From: Bolinopsis microptera
Taxonomy: Eukaryota > Ctenophora > Tentaculata > Lobata > Bolinopsidae
Length of the DNA stretch: 64,000 nucleotides
Assembly (NCBI RefSeq): GCF_026151205.1
Contig: NC_087076.1
Span: 6,500,902-6,564,901 of the forward strand
Direction of reading: 5' to 3'
This document shows positions 32,829-45,287 of the stretch, piece by piece. Position 1 is the stretch's first letter. Every line of letters starts with the position of its first letter. Position numbers and translations under genes: made by a program. The notes beneath the pieces were generated by a model. The model made no database searches. It was not told where the DNA came from and saw only the letters and a program-made list of their open reading frames with translations.

Positions 32829-33182
32829 CTTTTTTGACTTTTTTCCCTGGAAAACAATTTTCTCTACGTTTCATGCTACCCTGATCATTTGGAGCTGAAA
32901 TCATTATTATGATATCCGGCCAATTAGCACCTGCCCAACAATTTACTTTAGAAGCCAGATACCCGATCCATTCCTAAATTTTATCACTATCAGAGTGTAA
33001 TTGAGTGGAATTTGAATTAAAATATTGTCAAATCATTATTCTATAGGGTAAAAAAGAAAATTTTAATTACGTAATCAACAAGGAGAACCAAATCCCCTCT
33101 CCCCCACCGTAATCATTTGGGAACTAAACTTGGGAACTAAACCCCTCCCCTTCCGCTGATTACGTAATATGTGAACGACTCC
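32716..33182. mobile_element. PIF/Harbinger-like MITE with TAA target duplication
   Basis: The left end GGGGTCGTTCACATATTACG is mirrored by CGTAATATGTGAACGACTCC at the right, flanked by TAA at 32713-32715 and 33183-33185. A 3-bp TWA duplication and G-rich ends fit PIF/Harbinger or ISL2EU-like families. It is 467 bp with no ORF and includes a C30 tract. Confidence 0.85.
32800..32829 (+). repeat. C30 tract
   Basis: About 30 consecutive C inside the Harbinger-like MITE, followed by T6. Exact length in assemblies is unreliable. Confidence 0.9.
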
Positions 33183-33564
33183 TAAACATAAAATAACAAA
33201 AATGAAATATGAATCGATGCAATTTCGAATTGCACAGAAACTGGCTTACCACATGTAGGCAATTATAGTCATGTACACTATGTGTAATTTAAATTGGCAA
33301 AGAAAAATTACGCTTTTTATTTTCAAAGATTACAAATCTGAGTTAGGTGTGTTCATTACCAGGTTTGTCAGCTGCAAATAATTTGCTACATAGACCTTCA
33401 ATTAAGCGAGAGTTCACGAAATATACTACTTGTAACTGTATTAGTATAATATGTATATTTGTGATGGCAACAAAATCAAATATATTATGGCACTAATGTC
33501 TATTCTGCTGTTAGGAGAGAAATCATTGAATCGAATTTAAAAGGAAATTTGAGCAGGTACTTGT
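33183..33564. other. Gene-free spacer between two MITEs
   Basis: AT-rich sequence with no feature seen. Confidence 0.4.
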
Positions 33565-33656
33565 TTACTGGGCCGTGCTCAGCCAGCAGCCTGTCATTCG
33601 GCCGAATCTTTATTATATGTTTATGAACATTATAATAGCCTGGGGTCCCCAGGTAA
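33565..33656. mobile_element. 92-bp hAT-like MITE (copy 4, opposite orientation)
   Basis: Ends TTACTGGGC and GACC/GTCCCCAGGTAA-type, with flanks GTACTTGT (33557-33564) and GTGCTTGT (33657-33664), 7 of 8 identical. It is longer than the other copies owing to small internal insertions. Confidence 0.85.
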
Positions 33657-33664
33657 GTGCTTGT

Positions 33665-36600
33665 ATATTAGCTAAAATCATAGTGATATTTAAATAAAAT
33701 GACATTATATTTATAAAGTTTGTGAATATGTAGAATCTGAATACTATTCTATCAATAGCGAAATTAAATACAGGTGGTTCTGCAAACCACCTTCTTTATA
33801 GAAACTTAATAGTCGACGGCCCCAATTTTTCTAAAAGGGCCCTCGACAGTTGAAACAATGAAACCAACTTCGATGTATTTTTGGACGCTGATTCCGAATC
33901 ACCCCCTGGCGAGATATTGGTGAAAAACCGTCTCGATTAGGTGATATGACCGAATAAGGAAGTTGGTCTAATCTCTCGTCAGGGTTAGGGTTTTAGTGCA
34001 GTATATGCTTCTGTCAGAGATTGGGTTAAGATAACAAAATAGTCAAACACAATCGGTTGGACACAGCTTTAAAACTGGAAAATGAAATCTACGATACACA
34101 GTATTTAATTATTAATCAATCAGTAATTATTAATATCAAGTGTCAACATTATATGTATGTATTCCTTTAAAAAGCACAAAACGGCCGAACAATAGAATCA
34201 ATTAAACATTAAAACTCACTCACTCGGGAAATGGGACGCCTCTTCCACTATATCACGATATCGACGATATCCGTGTAAATCATAACGCCTCTTCCACGAT
34301 CGAGAGACCTCTCTGTCGCGCGGCGTAATTCAATAGTCACTTCACACTTACGTCGCAAAAACCGTGGGAATTCGTTGGTCGCCTCAGTCCTTAATCATGT
34401 TAATAATGTTAATCACTAGACTAACTAGACTGTAGTTAGAGGAGTTACTTTTATCATTTCCCTTCGAATTTAGAATAGCTGACTTTCTTTTGCATGTGAA
34501 TTTTCAGTTATCATCACTTCCTGAATCTCACAGTCCAATTTACTGTCTAAATTTATTATCTATTTATTGTCTATGGTAATTTTATTTCACATTTTGGTTG
34601 TGTTTACTTTGATAGTTCAGAGTTCAGACGCCTATCACCATCTAGTCTAACATCCATTATTATATATATATGTCCCAATCCTATTTTGTGGCACATTTTC
34701 CCAGTTCAATTTTGTCACTTTCTGACTTTGAGTAGTTGGTACCTACCCTACATGGTCCCGAGGGTATGTACTGTGGGTATTTACACACAATCTCACTACG
34801 TGTGTACCTTTCTCATTCCAGCTTGCCAGTTTGCGTGTAGCAGTGCAAAATGTACTGAAGTATTGAGGGGTGCACTCTGTTCTTCAAATTTTGTGAAATT
34901 CTGTGGTATATATTTCAATATTACAATATTGTTACTTTGTTAATCTTTTCAGTTTTCAATGTCCTTTATCATGTTTATAGTAGTTATGCATATGATCCCA
35001 ACGTCCTCCCTACACCTCTTTATTATTACAATATGTGTAGTTACAATGTTAATTCTTAAAATATTATATATGCATAATGTGTCTGTCTTGTAGCGTTTTT
35101 AGGTTTTAGGAGCTCTTCCTACCTATGTCACCTATCTTCATCGCTCATGTTTGTGTATTTTCATCCTAGAGCTTCAGACCTCGGCGCCATGCAGGGTCCT
35201 AGACCTAATTCGGACACCTTGATCATTGTCTCACATCCTGTGTAAATTACTTCTCTTGCAGCTAGCACTATGGTTTTTATTGTGCAGGAAATATCGCATG
35301 TTATTGAATCTTTGACAATTACGTAATGGGTTTCTTCAAATAGGGGCTGGGTCACCTGAAGTGATATCAGTGATCCTCTCCCTATCATTTAACATTAAGC
35401 GATCTGAATGCTGTCTGAAGTTTTTAGCACCTGTGAATGCAGTATATTGACCTTCGCACGATTTCTCGACAGAATTAATATTTTTTGTCTCCTAGGTAAT
35501 GGATATACAGGTCGATTTACTTTGTATCATATATATGATGGCACATTACATTGTAACCTTAGATTTCGGGAGATTACGTCTGTAATCTTCTATACGTCAT
35601 AGTGATTTGGCCTATTTGCGGGGCACATTTAAATTTAATCCGTGCTACTTTCACTACTTTAGTTAATGGTAATTTGATTATCTTATCTCACCACAGTAGC
35701 CAGTTCAACCCTTTCAATAAATCCTGATTCTCTAATCCGTGATGTTTCTATCTTTGGTTTACATTAACTTTTCCCTTGTAAGTTCTTTGCACGATTTACA
35801 CGATCTGACATGTCTGCAATTAACTTTTTCTGACTAAAAAAAAGTGAACTGCAAAGTAACGGAAGCCAAGTATTGACTTCTTTACTGCAGACGCTAACCG
35901 TCAGTGCCAGGTTATTTAGTAATTGCACTGCACTTGGCAGTTAGCAGACGTATTGCCTTATCTCTAGTGAATTTGTCGGGTATCCTGTTGATGATAGCAC
36001 TAATGGTTCATTATGATATTATTAAACCAATTGTCTGTACCTTATCTTACCTGCCGTTTAGTGTTATCTCTCTCTCTCTCTCTCTTCTCGTTGTCCCATA
36101 TTATCTTAAATCCTCGTCCAGGTGAAGTTGATAAGTCCAGGTGATGTTGATAAGTGCTGGTGTGATTCCAAACTTACAGCTGTTGTTGTTGACAAGGTGA
36201 GGCGGAGATCTAGCCAGGACAATTAACCCCCCTGAGCGTGTAATAAAGCTGCTGACAAAGCAGTAGTTTGGTAGAGGTTTAGAGGCGTTGTTCCTCTCTT
36301 AGTCTCCACCTGTATTAGATCACCTGTAACACTCCTCTCTCACCCTCAAACTAGCTGTAGAGAGGGCTACACGTGATGCCCATATAAGGAGTGTATCTTT
36401 TTGCGTGCTGAGAAACTGAGGTGTTGCTTTTGTGACACCGCGACCCACACGAGTCAGTGGTGAAGGTTTTGGGAAGTGTTGAGATACTGGCAAATTTAAC
36501 TGGAATGTTGTCAGAAAGCAGCATGTATTAATAGTAACATGAATAATGAATAATATTTGTTATTATCGTCAAGATGTGGTCCAGCTCTTAAGTCATCACA

Positions 36601-39371
36601 TTCTCGTGTCAAACGGATAATTTTAATTTATCCACTATTTGTAGATTATAATAAACACGGTATTGAGACGTTTATGGTATTGTCTCTAGTTTACTATCTC
36701 CTAGTAGGCACCCTGAATTCAATCGAGCTCTAATTTCTCAATTTATATTATATCATGAATTTTGTGCAGGGAAAAGCTCGGTACTCCACCCGCAATACTC
36801 GTCGACATTTTGACAAGTTTACAAAAAAAAGGCGTAAGAACGTCTATGGAAAGTACGTTAATAACACTTACAAGAAAAGTAAGATGGGTAGCGTGAGAAT
36901 ACTTCCTTTTTCCGCATAACAAGTGCAGACTGCCGAGCATGACACTTAGTATCCCACATTTATACATCTTCACTGGTTGAGCTCACTCCCCCACCTATCT
37001 AGTAGCTGCAGAACTATAAATACCATGTTATTTAAAATCCCACACTTTGGTCCGCAGTTATACGGGCGTTCATCTGTCTAAAAATTCGTCCTGTGAATAC
37101 ATATATTGCTGTGTAAATTCAAAACTAGCTTCTATTCTCGTCCTCACCGCTTATAAGTACGCAACTCGTCGACTTACATCTGTCAACTTGTCATTTAGTT
37201 AATAAAGCATGCTCCTATCAGAGACGCTGCGGTTAAAGAACTAAGAATGTTGCAGGCCTACTAGTCTTACCATTCTTCTGTCGTTCCCTCATTCCCCCTC
37301 GTACGCTAGTGTTCCAGCCTTCCGCCATGCTCCGACACTGAAGTCTTTCTTTTTAAACAATAGTACATAATTTAGTGTCGAGACTAATTCTTCTCTTTCT
37401 TTACATTTTACTAATTTTACTTTACAAACGGGACGAGGGGGCCGTTTCGCGACGTTACGCTGTCTTGTGATATCAAGTTAATATTATTTCTCTTATGTTA
37501 CAGTTATTATTCACAATTGATAGAAATTCTCAGCAGATGATATCATCTTCGTACGTCTATTTCTGTCTGACTATTTTAATCTAGCTGATATCTAGTGTTC
37601 TGCCACTTATTATTGACATCAGATCTAGTGTTAAATCTGAAGTAAGAGATCGAAATAGTGCTATTACTGATAGATATGGCTATATCTGATCTTACTATTT
37701 CAAACATTACTCTCCTTTCTATCTTTTCATATGAATTTGATCTGTATCTCGTTCTGCAAGCTTCCTCCTTATTGTCCTACTGTGCTGTTTGCAGGAGAAG
37801 TCATTAACGTTGACGTTATTTGCTCGAGGTTTTTAATAATCTGCTTTATGTCTCTGTTAGTGTTACAAACACTACGAAGCTACTAGTACTAAAGCGTGCA
37901 AACAATGTGGCTCTTTAGCCTCTCCACACACGGTTACCTCATTTGATAACTTAGTGTTTTGGAATTGTCCACTCCCATACTAATTACCTGAGATCACCGT
38001 ATGGCTTATCAGGAGGTTCTACGTAGCGAGTGGAATATGAACTAAACTAATATCTAATCTAACTAATATACAAATTACTTGCTTTTACAGTCCGCACATT
38101 CTCAGTTTCCCATTTACAGATTAGGTCATGTTGCTGACTGCATGCGTGTCAAAGTACCAGCCCACACCCCTTATATTATAGTACCAGCCCACACCCCTTA
38201 TATTATAACTAAACATCTGCTACTCACGCTTTATACACCGCTTATCTCCTACATACCATCTGACCCACTAGTAACCACCGTTATTCTTGTCTCCGCCCTC
38301 TTTACTTGATCCTCTGCTCCAGGATTGCATATAAATTATTATCCTTTATCAGTCAGTATATGATAATCTAAGATTGACAGTTTATTTTTCTGTATTTGTG
38401 TTCGGTAATCGGTTATAGCTTGGTACGGCGTCACAAGATTGAGTAGGTTGTTGAAAAAAGCTGTCGCTTAAGTAAGCAAACTTGCCATTCTGCTGTCATC
38501 TAAACTTGTTTCTATATAATATGTAACCACGAGACTCCATGGAAACATTTATACTTTAAACAGCATTGTTTGCGGAACGCACTTTAACAGTCCTCGCTAA
38601 GACAATAGTGTCCCCCCGGGACTCCCCCGCCCCCTAGTCTGAAGTCTAACAATAACCATGTCACTGCAATTATAGCTATACTCTCAATAGGTTCTCTGCC
38701 CCGGGGGCTATGTACCCGATACATTTCCCACAGTAATATCTATCAGCCTATAAACAACCACCCTTATTGTTCCACCCCACTACCCACATCCTGAACCCTA
38801 GTAATTACCTCACAGCGAGCCCCCCTCGCTGCCTCATTATCAGCCTCATTATTCAATAATTGCTCCTTCACATTAACACTTACTAATTATCTGTTGTAAG
38901 TGTGTGAGATGGCTGTTCTCAGATTACTATCTCTTTACTCCAGCTACAGAAAGTACATTCACTCTCGTTTGGCAGCAGTCGGAGATTAAGTTCACTCAGT
39001 CTTACGCCAGTTTCTAAGTTCAGGCTCTCGAACAGCCAATCACAGCAGGTTTCAGCACATTTGCATCAGTAACAGGGCAGGTAGTACCTCACGGAATGTT
39101 CCTCTAGTTCTACAGACTGAGGGCCCTCATCAGCACCTGGTCATTAATACATTATGTATAATATTCAAATTCCCACTTCTTACTCAGTCTACCTGTCTCT
39201 GATCGAGATATCTTGTTTGTTTGGTATCAGATATGCTATCTTTATGGTATCTGTATCAGGGAGTGCTGCACAATCTCTCTCTCCAGTCTGGGACTCAGGA
39301 ATTTCTGCTGCCGCGCCTGGCTTGTTATTGAAATTTATCTGCACAATTGATAAACATTTGGAGCCGTTTTT
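33665..39371. other. Long gene-poor stretch
   Basis: No splice-supported exon or conserved protein was recognised. Small items: a hairpin GGTGGTTCTGCAAACCACC at about 33774-33792, (TC)n at 36067-36085, a 27-bp duplication (GTACCAGCCCACACCCCTTA) near 38154-38207, and palindromic ATCACGATATCGACGATAT near 34253. Plus strand is T-rich, compatible with an intron or UTR of a plus-strand transcript; that is inference. Confidence 0.4.
36067..36085 (+). repeat. (TC)n microsatellite
   Basis: About nine TC dinucleotides. Confidence 0.9.
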
Positions 39372-42300
39372 GTGTTGAAAGCATTGTCTTTGAAGCCTTT
39401 CCCTCCTACTTCTGATCTGATCACAAAAAAACAATGCTCTTTCCAGACTCTCGTAGCTACTCAGCTGTCTTTACCTGGGAATAGTCAGAGTGTGCTGATT
39501 TCCAGACAGTCATCTCTGGTTCCTATTAACCCTAACCGGCTGGTGTCCTGCTCAGGTACTCCATCTCTGGTTCCTACTAACCCTAACCGGCTGGTGTCCT
39601 GCTCAGGTACTCCATCTCTGGTTCCTACTAACCCTAACCGGCTGGTGTCCTGCTCAGGTACTCCATCTCTGGTTCCTACTAACCCTAACCGGCTGGTGTC
39701 CTGCTCAGGTACTCCATCTCTGGTTCCTATTAACCCTAACCGGCTGGTGTCCTGCTCAGGTACTCCATCTCTGGTTCCTATTAACCCTAACCGGCTGGTG
39801 TCCTGCTCAGGTACTCCATCTCTGGTTCCTATTAACCCTAACCGGCTGGTGTCCTGCTCAGGTACTCCATCTCTGGTTCCTATTAACCCTAACCGGCTGG
39901 TGTCCTGCTCAGGTACTCCATCTCTGGTTCCTATTAACCCTAACCGGCTGGTGTCCTGCTCAGGTACTCCATCTCTGGTTCCTATTAACCCTAACCGGCT
40001 GGTGTCCTGCTCAGGTACTCCATCTCTGGTTCCTATTAACCCTAACCGGCTGGTGTCCTGCTCAGGTACTCCATCTCTGGTTCCTATTAACCCTAACCGG
40101 CTGGTGTCCTGCTCAGGTACTCCATCTCTGGTTCCTATTAACCCTAACCGGCTGGTGTCCTGCTCAGGTACTCCATCTCTGGTTCCTATTAACCCTAACC
40201 GGCTGGTGTCCTGCTCAGGTACTCCATCTCTGGTTCCTATTAACCCTAACCGGCTGGTGTCCTGCTCAGGTACTCCATCTCTGGTTCCTATTAACCCTAA
40301 CCGGCTGGTGTCCTGCTCAGGTACTCCATCTCTGGTTCCTATTAACCCTAACCGGCTGGTGTCCTGCTCAGGTACTCCATCTCTGGTTCCTATTAACCCT
40401 AACCGGCTGGTGTCCTGCTCAGGTACTCCATCTCTGGTTCCTATTAACCCTAACCGGCTGGTGTCCTGCTCAGGTACTCCATCTCTGGTTCCTATTAACC
40501 CTAACCGGCTGGTGTCCTGCTCAGGTACTCCATCTCTGGTTCCTATTAACCCTAACCGGCTGGTGTCCTGCTCAGGTACTCCATCTCTGGTTCCTATTAA
40601 CCCTAACCGGCTGGTGTCCTGCTCAGGTACTCCATCTCTGGTTCCTATTAACCCTAACCGGCTGGTGTCCTGCTCAGGTACTCCATCTCTGGTTCCTATT
40701 AACCCTAACCGGCTGGTGTCCTGCTCAGGTACTCCATCTCTGGTTCCTATTAACCCTAACCGGCTGGTGTCCTGCTCAGGTACTCCATCTCTGGTTCCTA
40801 TTAACCCTAACCGGCTGGTGTCCTGCTCAGGTACTCCATCTCTGGTTCCTATTAACCCTAACCGGCTGGTGTCCTGCTCAGGTACTCCATCTCTGGTTCC
40901 TATTAACCCTAACCGGCTGGTGTCCTGCTCAGGTACTCCATCTCTGGTTCCTATTAACCCTAACCGGCTGGTGTCCTGCTCAGGTACTCCATCTCTGGTT
41001 CCTATTAACCCTAACCGGCTGGTGTCCTGCTCAGGTACTCCATCTCTGGTTCCTATTAACCCTAACCGGCTGGTGTCCTGCTCAGGTACTCCATCTCTGG
41101 TTCCTATTAACCCTAACCGGCTGGTGTCCTGCTCAGGTACTCCATCTCTGGTTCCTATTAACCCTAACCGGCTGGTGTCCTGCTCAGGTACTCCATCTCT
41201 GGTTCCTATTAACCCTAACCGGCTGGTGTCCTGCTCAGGTACTCCATCTCTGGTTCCTATTAACCCTAACCGGCTGGTGTCCTGCTCAGGTACTCCATCT
41301 CTGGTTCCTATTAACCCTAACCGGCTGGTGTCCTGCTCAGGTACTCCATCTCTGGTTCCTATTAACCCTAACCGGCTGGTGTCCTGCTCAGGTACTCCAT
41401 CTCTGGTTCCTATTAACCCTAACCGGCTGGTGTCCTGCTCAGGTACTCCATCTCTGGTTCCTATTAACCCTAACCGGCTGGTGTCCTGCTCAGGTACTCC
41501 ATCTCTGGTTCCTATTAACCCTAACCGGCTGGTGTCCTGCTCAGGTACTCCATCTCTGGTTCCTATTAACCCTAACCGGCTGGTGTCCTGCTCAGGTACT
41601 CCATCTCTGGTTCCTATTAACCCTAACCGGCTGGTGTCCTGCTCAGGTACTCCATCTCTGGTTCCTATTAACCCTAACCGGCTGGTGTCCTGCTCAGGTA
41701 CTCCATCTCTGGTTCCTATTAACCCTAACCGGCTGGTGTCCTGCTCAGGTACTCCATCTCTGGTTCCTATTAACCCTAACCGGCTGGTGTCCTGCTCAGG
41801 TACTCCATCTCTGGTTCCTATTAACCCTAACCGGCTGGTGTCCTGCTCAGGTACTCCATCTCTGGTTCCTATTAACCCTAACCGGCTGGTGTCCTGCTCA
41901 GGTACTCCATCTCTGGTTCCTATTAACCCTAACCGGCTGGTGTCCTGCTCAGGTACTCCATCTCTGGTTCCTATTAACCCTAACCGGCTGGTGTCCTGCT
42001 CAGGTACTCCATCTCTGGTTCCTATTAACCCTAACCGGCTGGTGTCCTGCTCAGGTACTCCATCTCTGGTTCCTATTAACCCTAACCGGCTGGTGTCCTG
42101 CTCAGGTACTCCATCTCTGGTTCCTATTAACCCTAACCGGCTGGTGTCCTGCTCAGGTACTCCATCTCTGGTTCCTATTAACCCTAACCGGCTGGTGTCC
42201 TGCTCAGGTACTCCATCTCTGGTTCCTATTAACCCTAACCGGCTGGTGTCCTGCTCAGGTACTCCATCTCTGGTTCCTATTAACCCTAACCGGCTGGTGT

Positions 42301-43442
42301 CCTGCTCAGGTACTCCATCTCTGGTTCCTATTAACCCTAACCGGCTGGTGTCCTGCTCAGGTACTCCATCTCTGGTTCCTATTAACCCTAACCGGCTGGT
42401 GTCCTGCTCAGGTACTCCATCTCTGGTTCCTATTAACCCTAACCGGCTGGTGTCCTGCTCAGGTACTCCATCTCTGGTTCCTATTAACCCTAACCGGCTG
42501 GTGTCCTGCTCAGGTACTCCATCTCTGGTTCCTATTAACCCTAACCGGCTGGTGTCCTGCTCAGGTACTCCATCTCTGGTTCCTATTAACCCTAACCGGC
42601 TGGTGTCCTGCTCAGGTACTCCATCTCTGGTTCCTATTAACCCTAACCGGCTGGTGTCCTGCTCAGGTACTCCATCTCTGGTTCCTATTAACCCTAACCG
42701 GCTGGTGTCCTGCTCAGGTACTCCATCTCTGGTTCCTATTAACCCTAACCGGCTGGTGTCCTGCTCAGGTACTCCATCTCTGGTTCCTATTAACCCTAAC
42801 CGGCTGGTGTCCTGCTCAGGTACTCCATCTCTGGTTCCTATTAACCCTAACCGGCTGGTGTCCTGCTCAGGTACTCCATCTCTGGTTCCTATTAACCCTA
42901 ACCGGCTGGTGTCCTGCTCAGGTACTCCATCTCTGGTTCCTATTAACCCTAACCGGCTGGTGTCCTGCTCAGGTACTCCATCTCTGGTTCCTATTAACCC
43001 TAACCGGCTGGTGTCCTGCTCAGGTACTCCATCTCTGGTTCCTATTAACCCTAACCGGCTGGTGTCCTGCTCAGGTACTCCATCTCTGGTTCCTACTAAC
43101 CCTAACCGGCTGGTGTCCTGCTCAGGTACTCCATCTCTGGTTCCTATTAACCCTAACCGGCTGGTGTCCTGCTCAGGTACTCCATCTCTGGTTCCTATTA
43201 AGCCTAACCGGCTGGTGTCCTGCTCAGGTACTCCATCTCTGGTTCCTATTAAGCCTAACCGGCTGGTGTCCTGCTCAGGTACGATGATATGTACTGCACA
43301 TAATATTCAGAAAGTGTTAAAACAGTTCAAATTGTACAGAAACTCTTGTGGTACAGCTCTCAGAGTGTTTGAATTTATTCACTATAATGTGAAATGTCCC
43401 TCATGGAAAGCACACTGTACTGTTACTCCCAATATTTGGTAA
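39372..43442 (+). other. 1,356-codon open frame generated mostly by the 51-bp satellite
   Basis: One plus-strand frame is open across the whole satellite and 98 flanking codons (46 before, including QTLVATQLSLPGNSQS; 52 after, ending HCTVTPNIW). It has no in-frame ATG before the array. Every 17-residue unit reads SLVPINPNRLVSCSGTP. The other plus frames are closed by TAA in each unit. It could be a coding exon of a spliced gene with an upstream start, since the flanks are also open, or purely accidental. I favour non-coding unless transcript evidence is found. Confidence 0.25.
39511..43282. repeat. 51-bp satellite, about 74 nearly identical copies
   Basis: The unit is CATCTCTGGTTCCTATTAAC followed by CCTAACCGGCTGGTGTCC and TGCTCAGGTACTC. 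The whole 3,772-bp array divides by 51 to 74. Variation is almost absent in the middle; ACTAAC variants occur in units 2-4 and once near the right end, and AAGCC in the last two. Each unit contains TTAACCCTAACC, two tandem copies of the telomere-type TAACCC hexamer (one clipped), and CTCAGGTACT, which resembles adjoining splice sites. Confidence 0.98.
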
Positions 43443-45111
43443 ACTCTGTCCATTGCTTCCTGTCGTTTATTTACCTTGTTATACTTTCAGGTGTATTGTT
43501 TCTTACTCTTCACGGGTCCTTGGCATCCTGTAGGCTGTACTCCGTTGTATTTGTTGAAGGATCTAAACGGTGCTTGAGAAGATTACAATCGTTACTTGCG
43601 TCAATAACACATACAGTGGCAATCAATAGCGCCATTCTAGTGGTCGCCAAATCAATATTCCATCCTTGCCATCGCTATTGAATTCTGGTGACACCACAAA
43701 GCCAAAAGCCAGAACATAACACTACCTACTGGTCGGGGACTCGAACCTTAACTTTGTTGTTAAATCATTTGCTCTAAGTATGATGAAGTTCATTGATTGG
43801 TGTTCCTGACATGAACGTACAATTCTACTGCTGTGTTGAAGGAACGGCTGGACCTGACGAGAGTTGACTGCGGTTTAAATATTTCAACCACTCAATTCAC
43901 CGTCAACACATTTAACATCCCGCTGTTCTGGTGCATCTTAGAGCAGTGCAAATCACTTGTTTGTTAAGTTAGTGAAACTTTAAAGATTCTCTAAGCTTAC
44001 ATTTTAATCCTTATCACGCCATCCGATATCAATATAACCCAGTTCAGGTATATTTCCGTCCAGAGTTAAAAACACTCTTTCTTTCTTGGCTGACGTCTAC
44101 GTTTTTAAATATAATGTGTTAAAACTGCCTTTGACTATGATTACATAGCCTATCAGTTGATGGTGGATAGTGCTCTGTTGCTTTAACACTCTTTTGCGGT
44201 TTAAACCTTCGTCACACTCACCAGAATATTTTAAATTGTTGGGCAAATCTTCAAAAAACATTTCGAACACATATATTGTTGCGATGAATCAGCAACACTG
44301 AAATTCCTGCTCTTTCAAACAATTTTATATTGTTTCGTGCGACTGTCTACCACCCACCACACGTAACCGTGTCGAAACAATGTACTCAAAGCAGTATTTG
44401 AAGGTAAGAAGTTTGTTAACCCCTCTTTTTCTGTTTCCCTACACTGAGCTTATTATAAACTTTTAATAACGTTTTATTTTAAGTTTGTTATGTATTGAAC
44501 AGTTAATAGAACCGTTTACCGAGCTCTAGCTCCCTAATGTTCTCCACTTCCCACTGGAGTGCTCCAGCTTAACAACTGGAGATACTAGAAGGAAATACTC
44601 GTTGTATGTGTATAATATTACTACCACTCTTTTGTAACGCATGCAGCTGACACACCTATAACCAGTCTGCCCTGATCGTAGTCAGATCTTGTTATTAATG
44701 TCATGTAAATACTCGGTTAGTCCTTCCAATTGACAATGTAACCAGCCTATCGTTTTTAAAAGTTGTACTTTGTCTAACGGAATAGATTAATGGTTTGTAA
44801 GTTTTCATTTAGTTAAGATAATTATCTAAGTAGTTAAACAAGTTGTTGTTGGTTAAATTTAGACCTTACCTCGTACTGAAACTATTTCTAACGTGGTTTT
44901 TTGTCTTACAAATTTGTTGTGTCTTGGTGATTCTGTTTACGATGTGGTCATTTTGCTTGATTACTTGATGTTTTGTGTTTTTTTGTCCCACTTATAAGTA
45001 CTAAACAAAACACTTTGAAACTTGTTTTAAAATTAACTTATTTGACTGCCATATCGATTAGTTGATCAAGTTGCCGTGCTTGTTACTGAACAATAATCAG
45101 CTACAAGGGGG
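43283..45111. other. Gene-free stretch
   Basis: The first 160 bp continue the open frame after the satellite. The rest is AT-rich, T-biased and without a supported exon. Confidence 0.4.
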
Positions 45112-45287
45112 GAGGCGACATCACGATTACAAGGGGGAGGCGACATCACGATTACAAGGGGGAGGCGACATCACGATTACAAGGGGGAGGCGACATCACG
45201 ATTACAAGGGGGGAGGCGACATCACGATTACAAGGGGGGAGGCGACATCACGATTACAAGGGGGGAGGCGACATCACGATTACAAGA
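45112..45287. repeat. 24/25-bp minisatellite, about 7 copies
   Basis: The unit is TACAAGGGGGAGGCGACATC plus ACGAT. Units of 24 bp (five G) and 25 bp (six G) alternate in blocks, showing slippage in the G run. Confidence 0.95.

Noticed and set aside
39511..43282. Internal telomere tract
   Set aside because: TAACCC motifs occur only as one pair per 51-bp unit, not as a continuous hexamer array.
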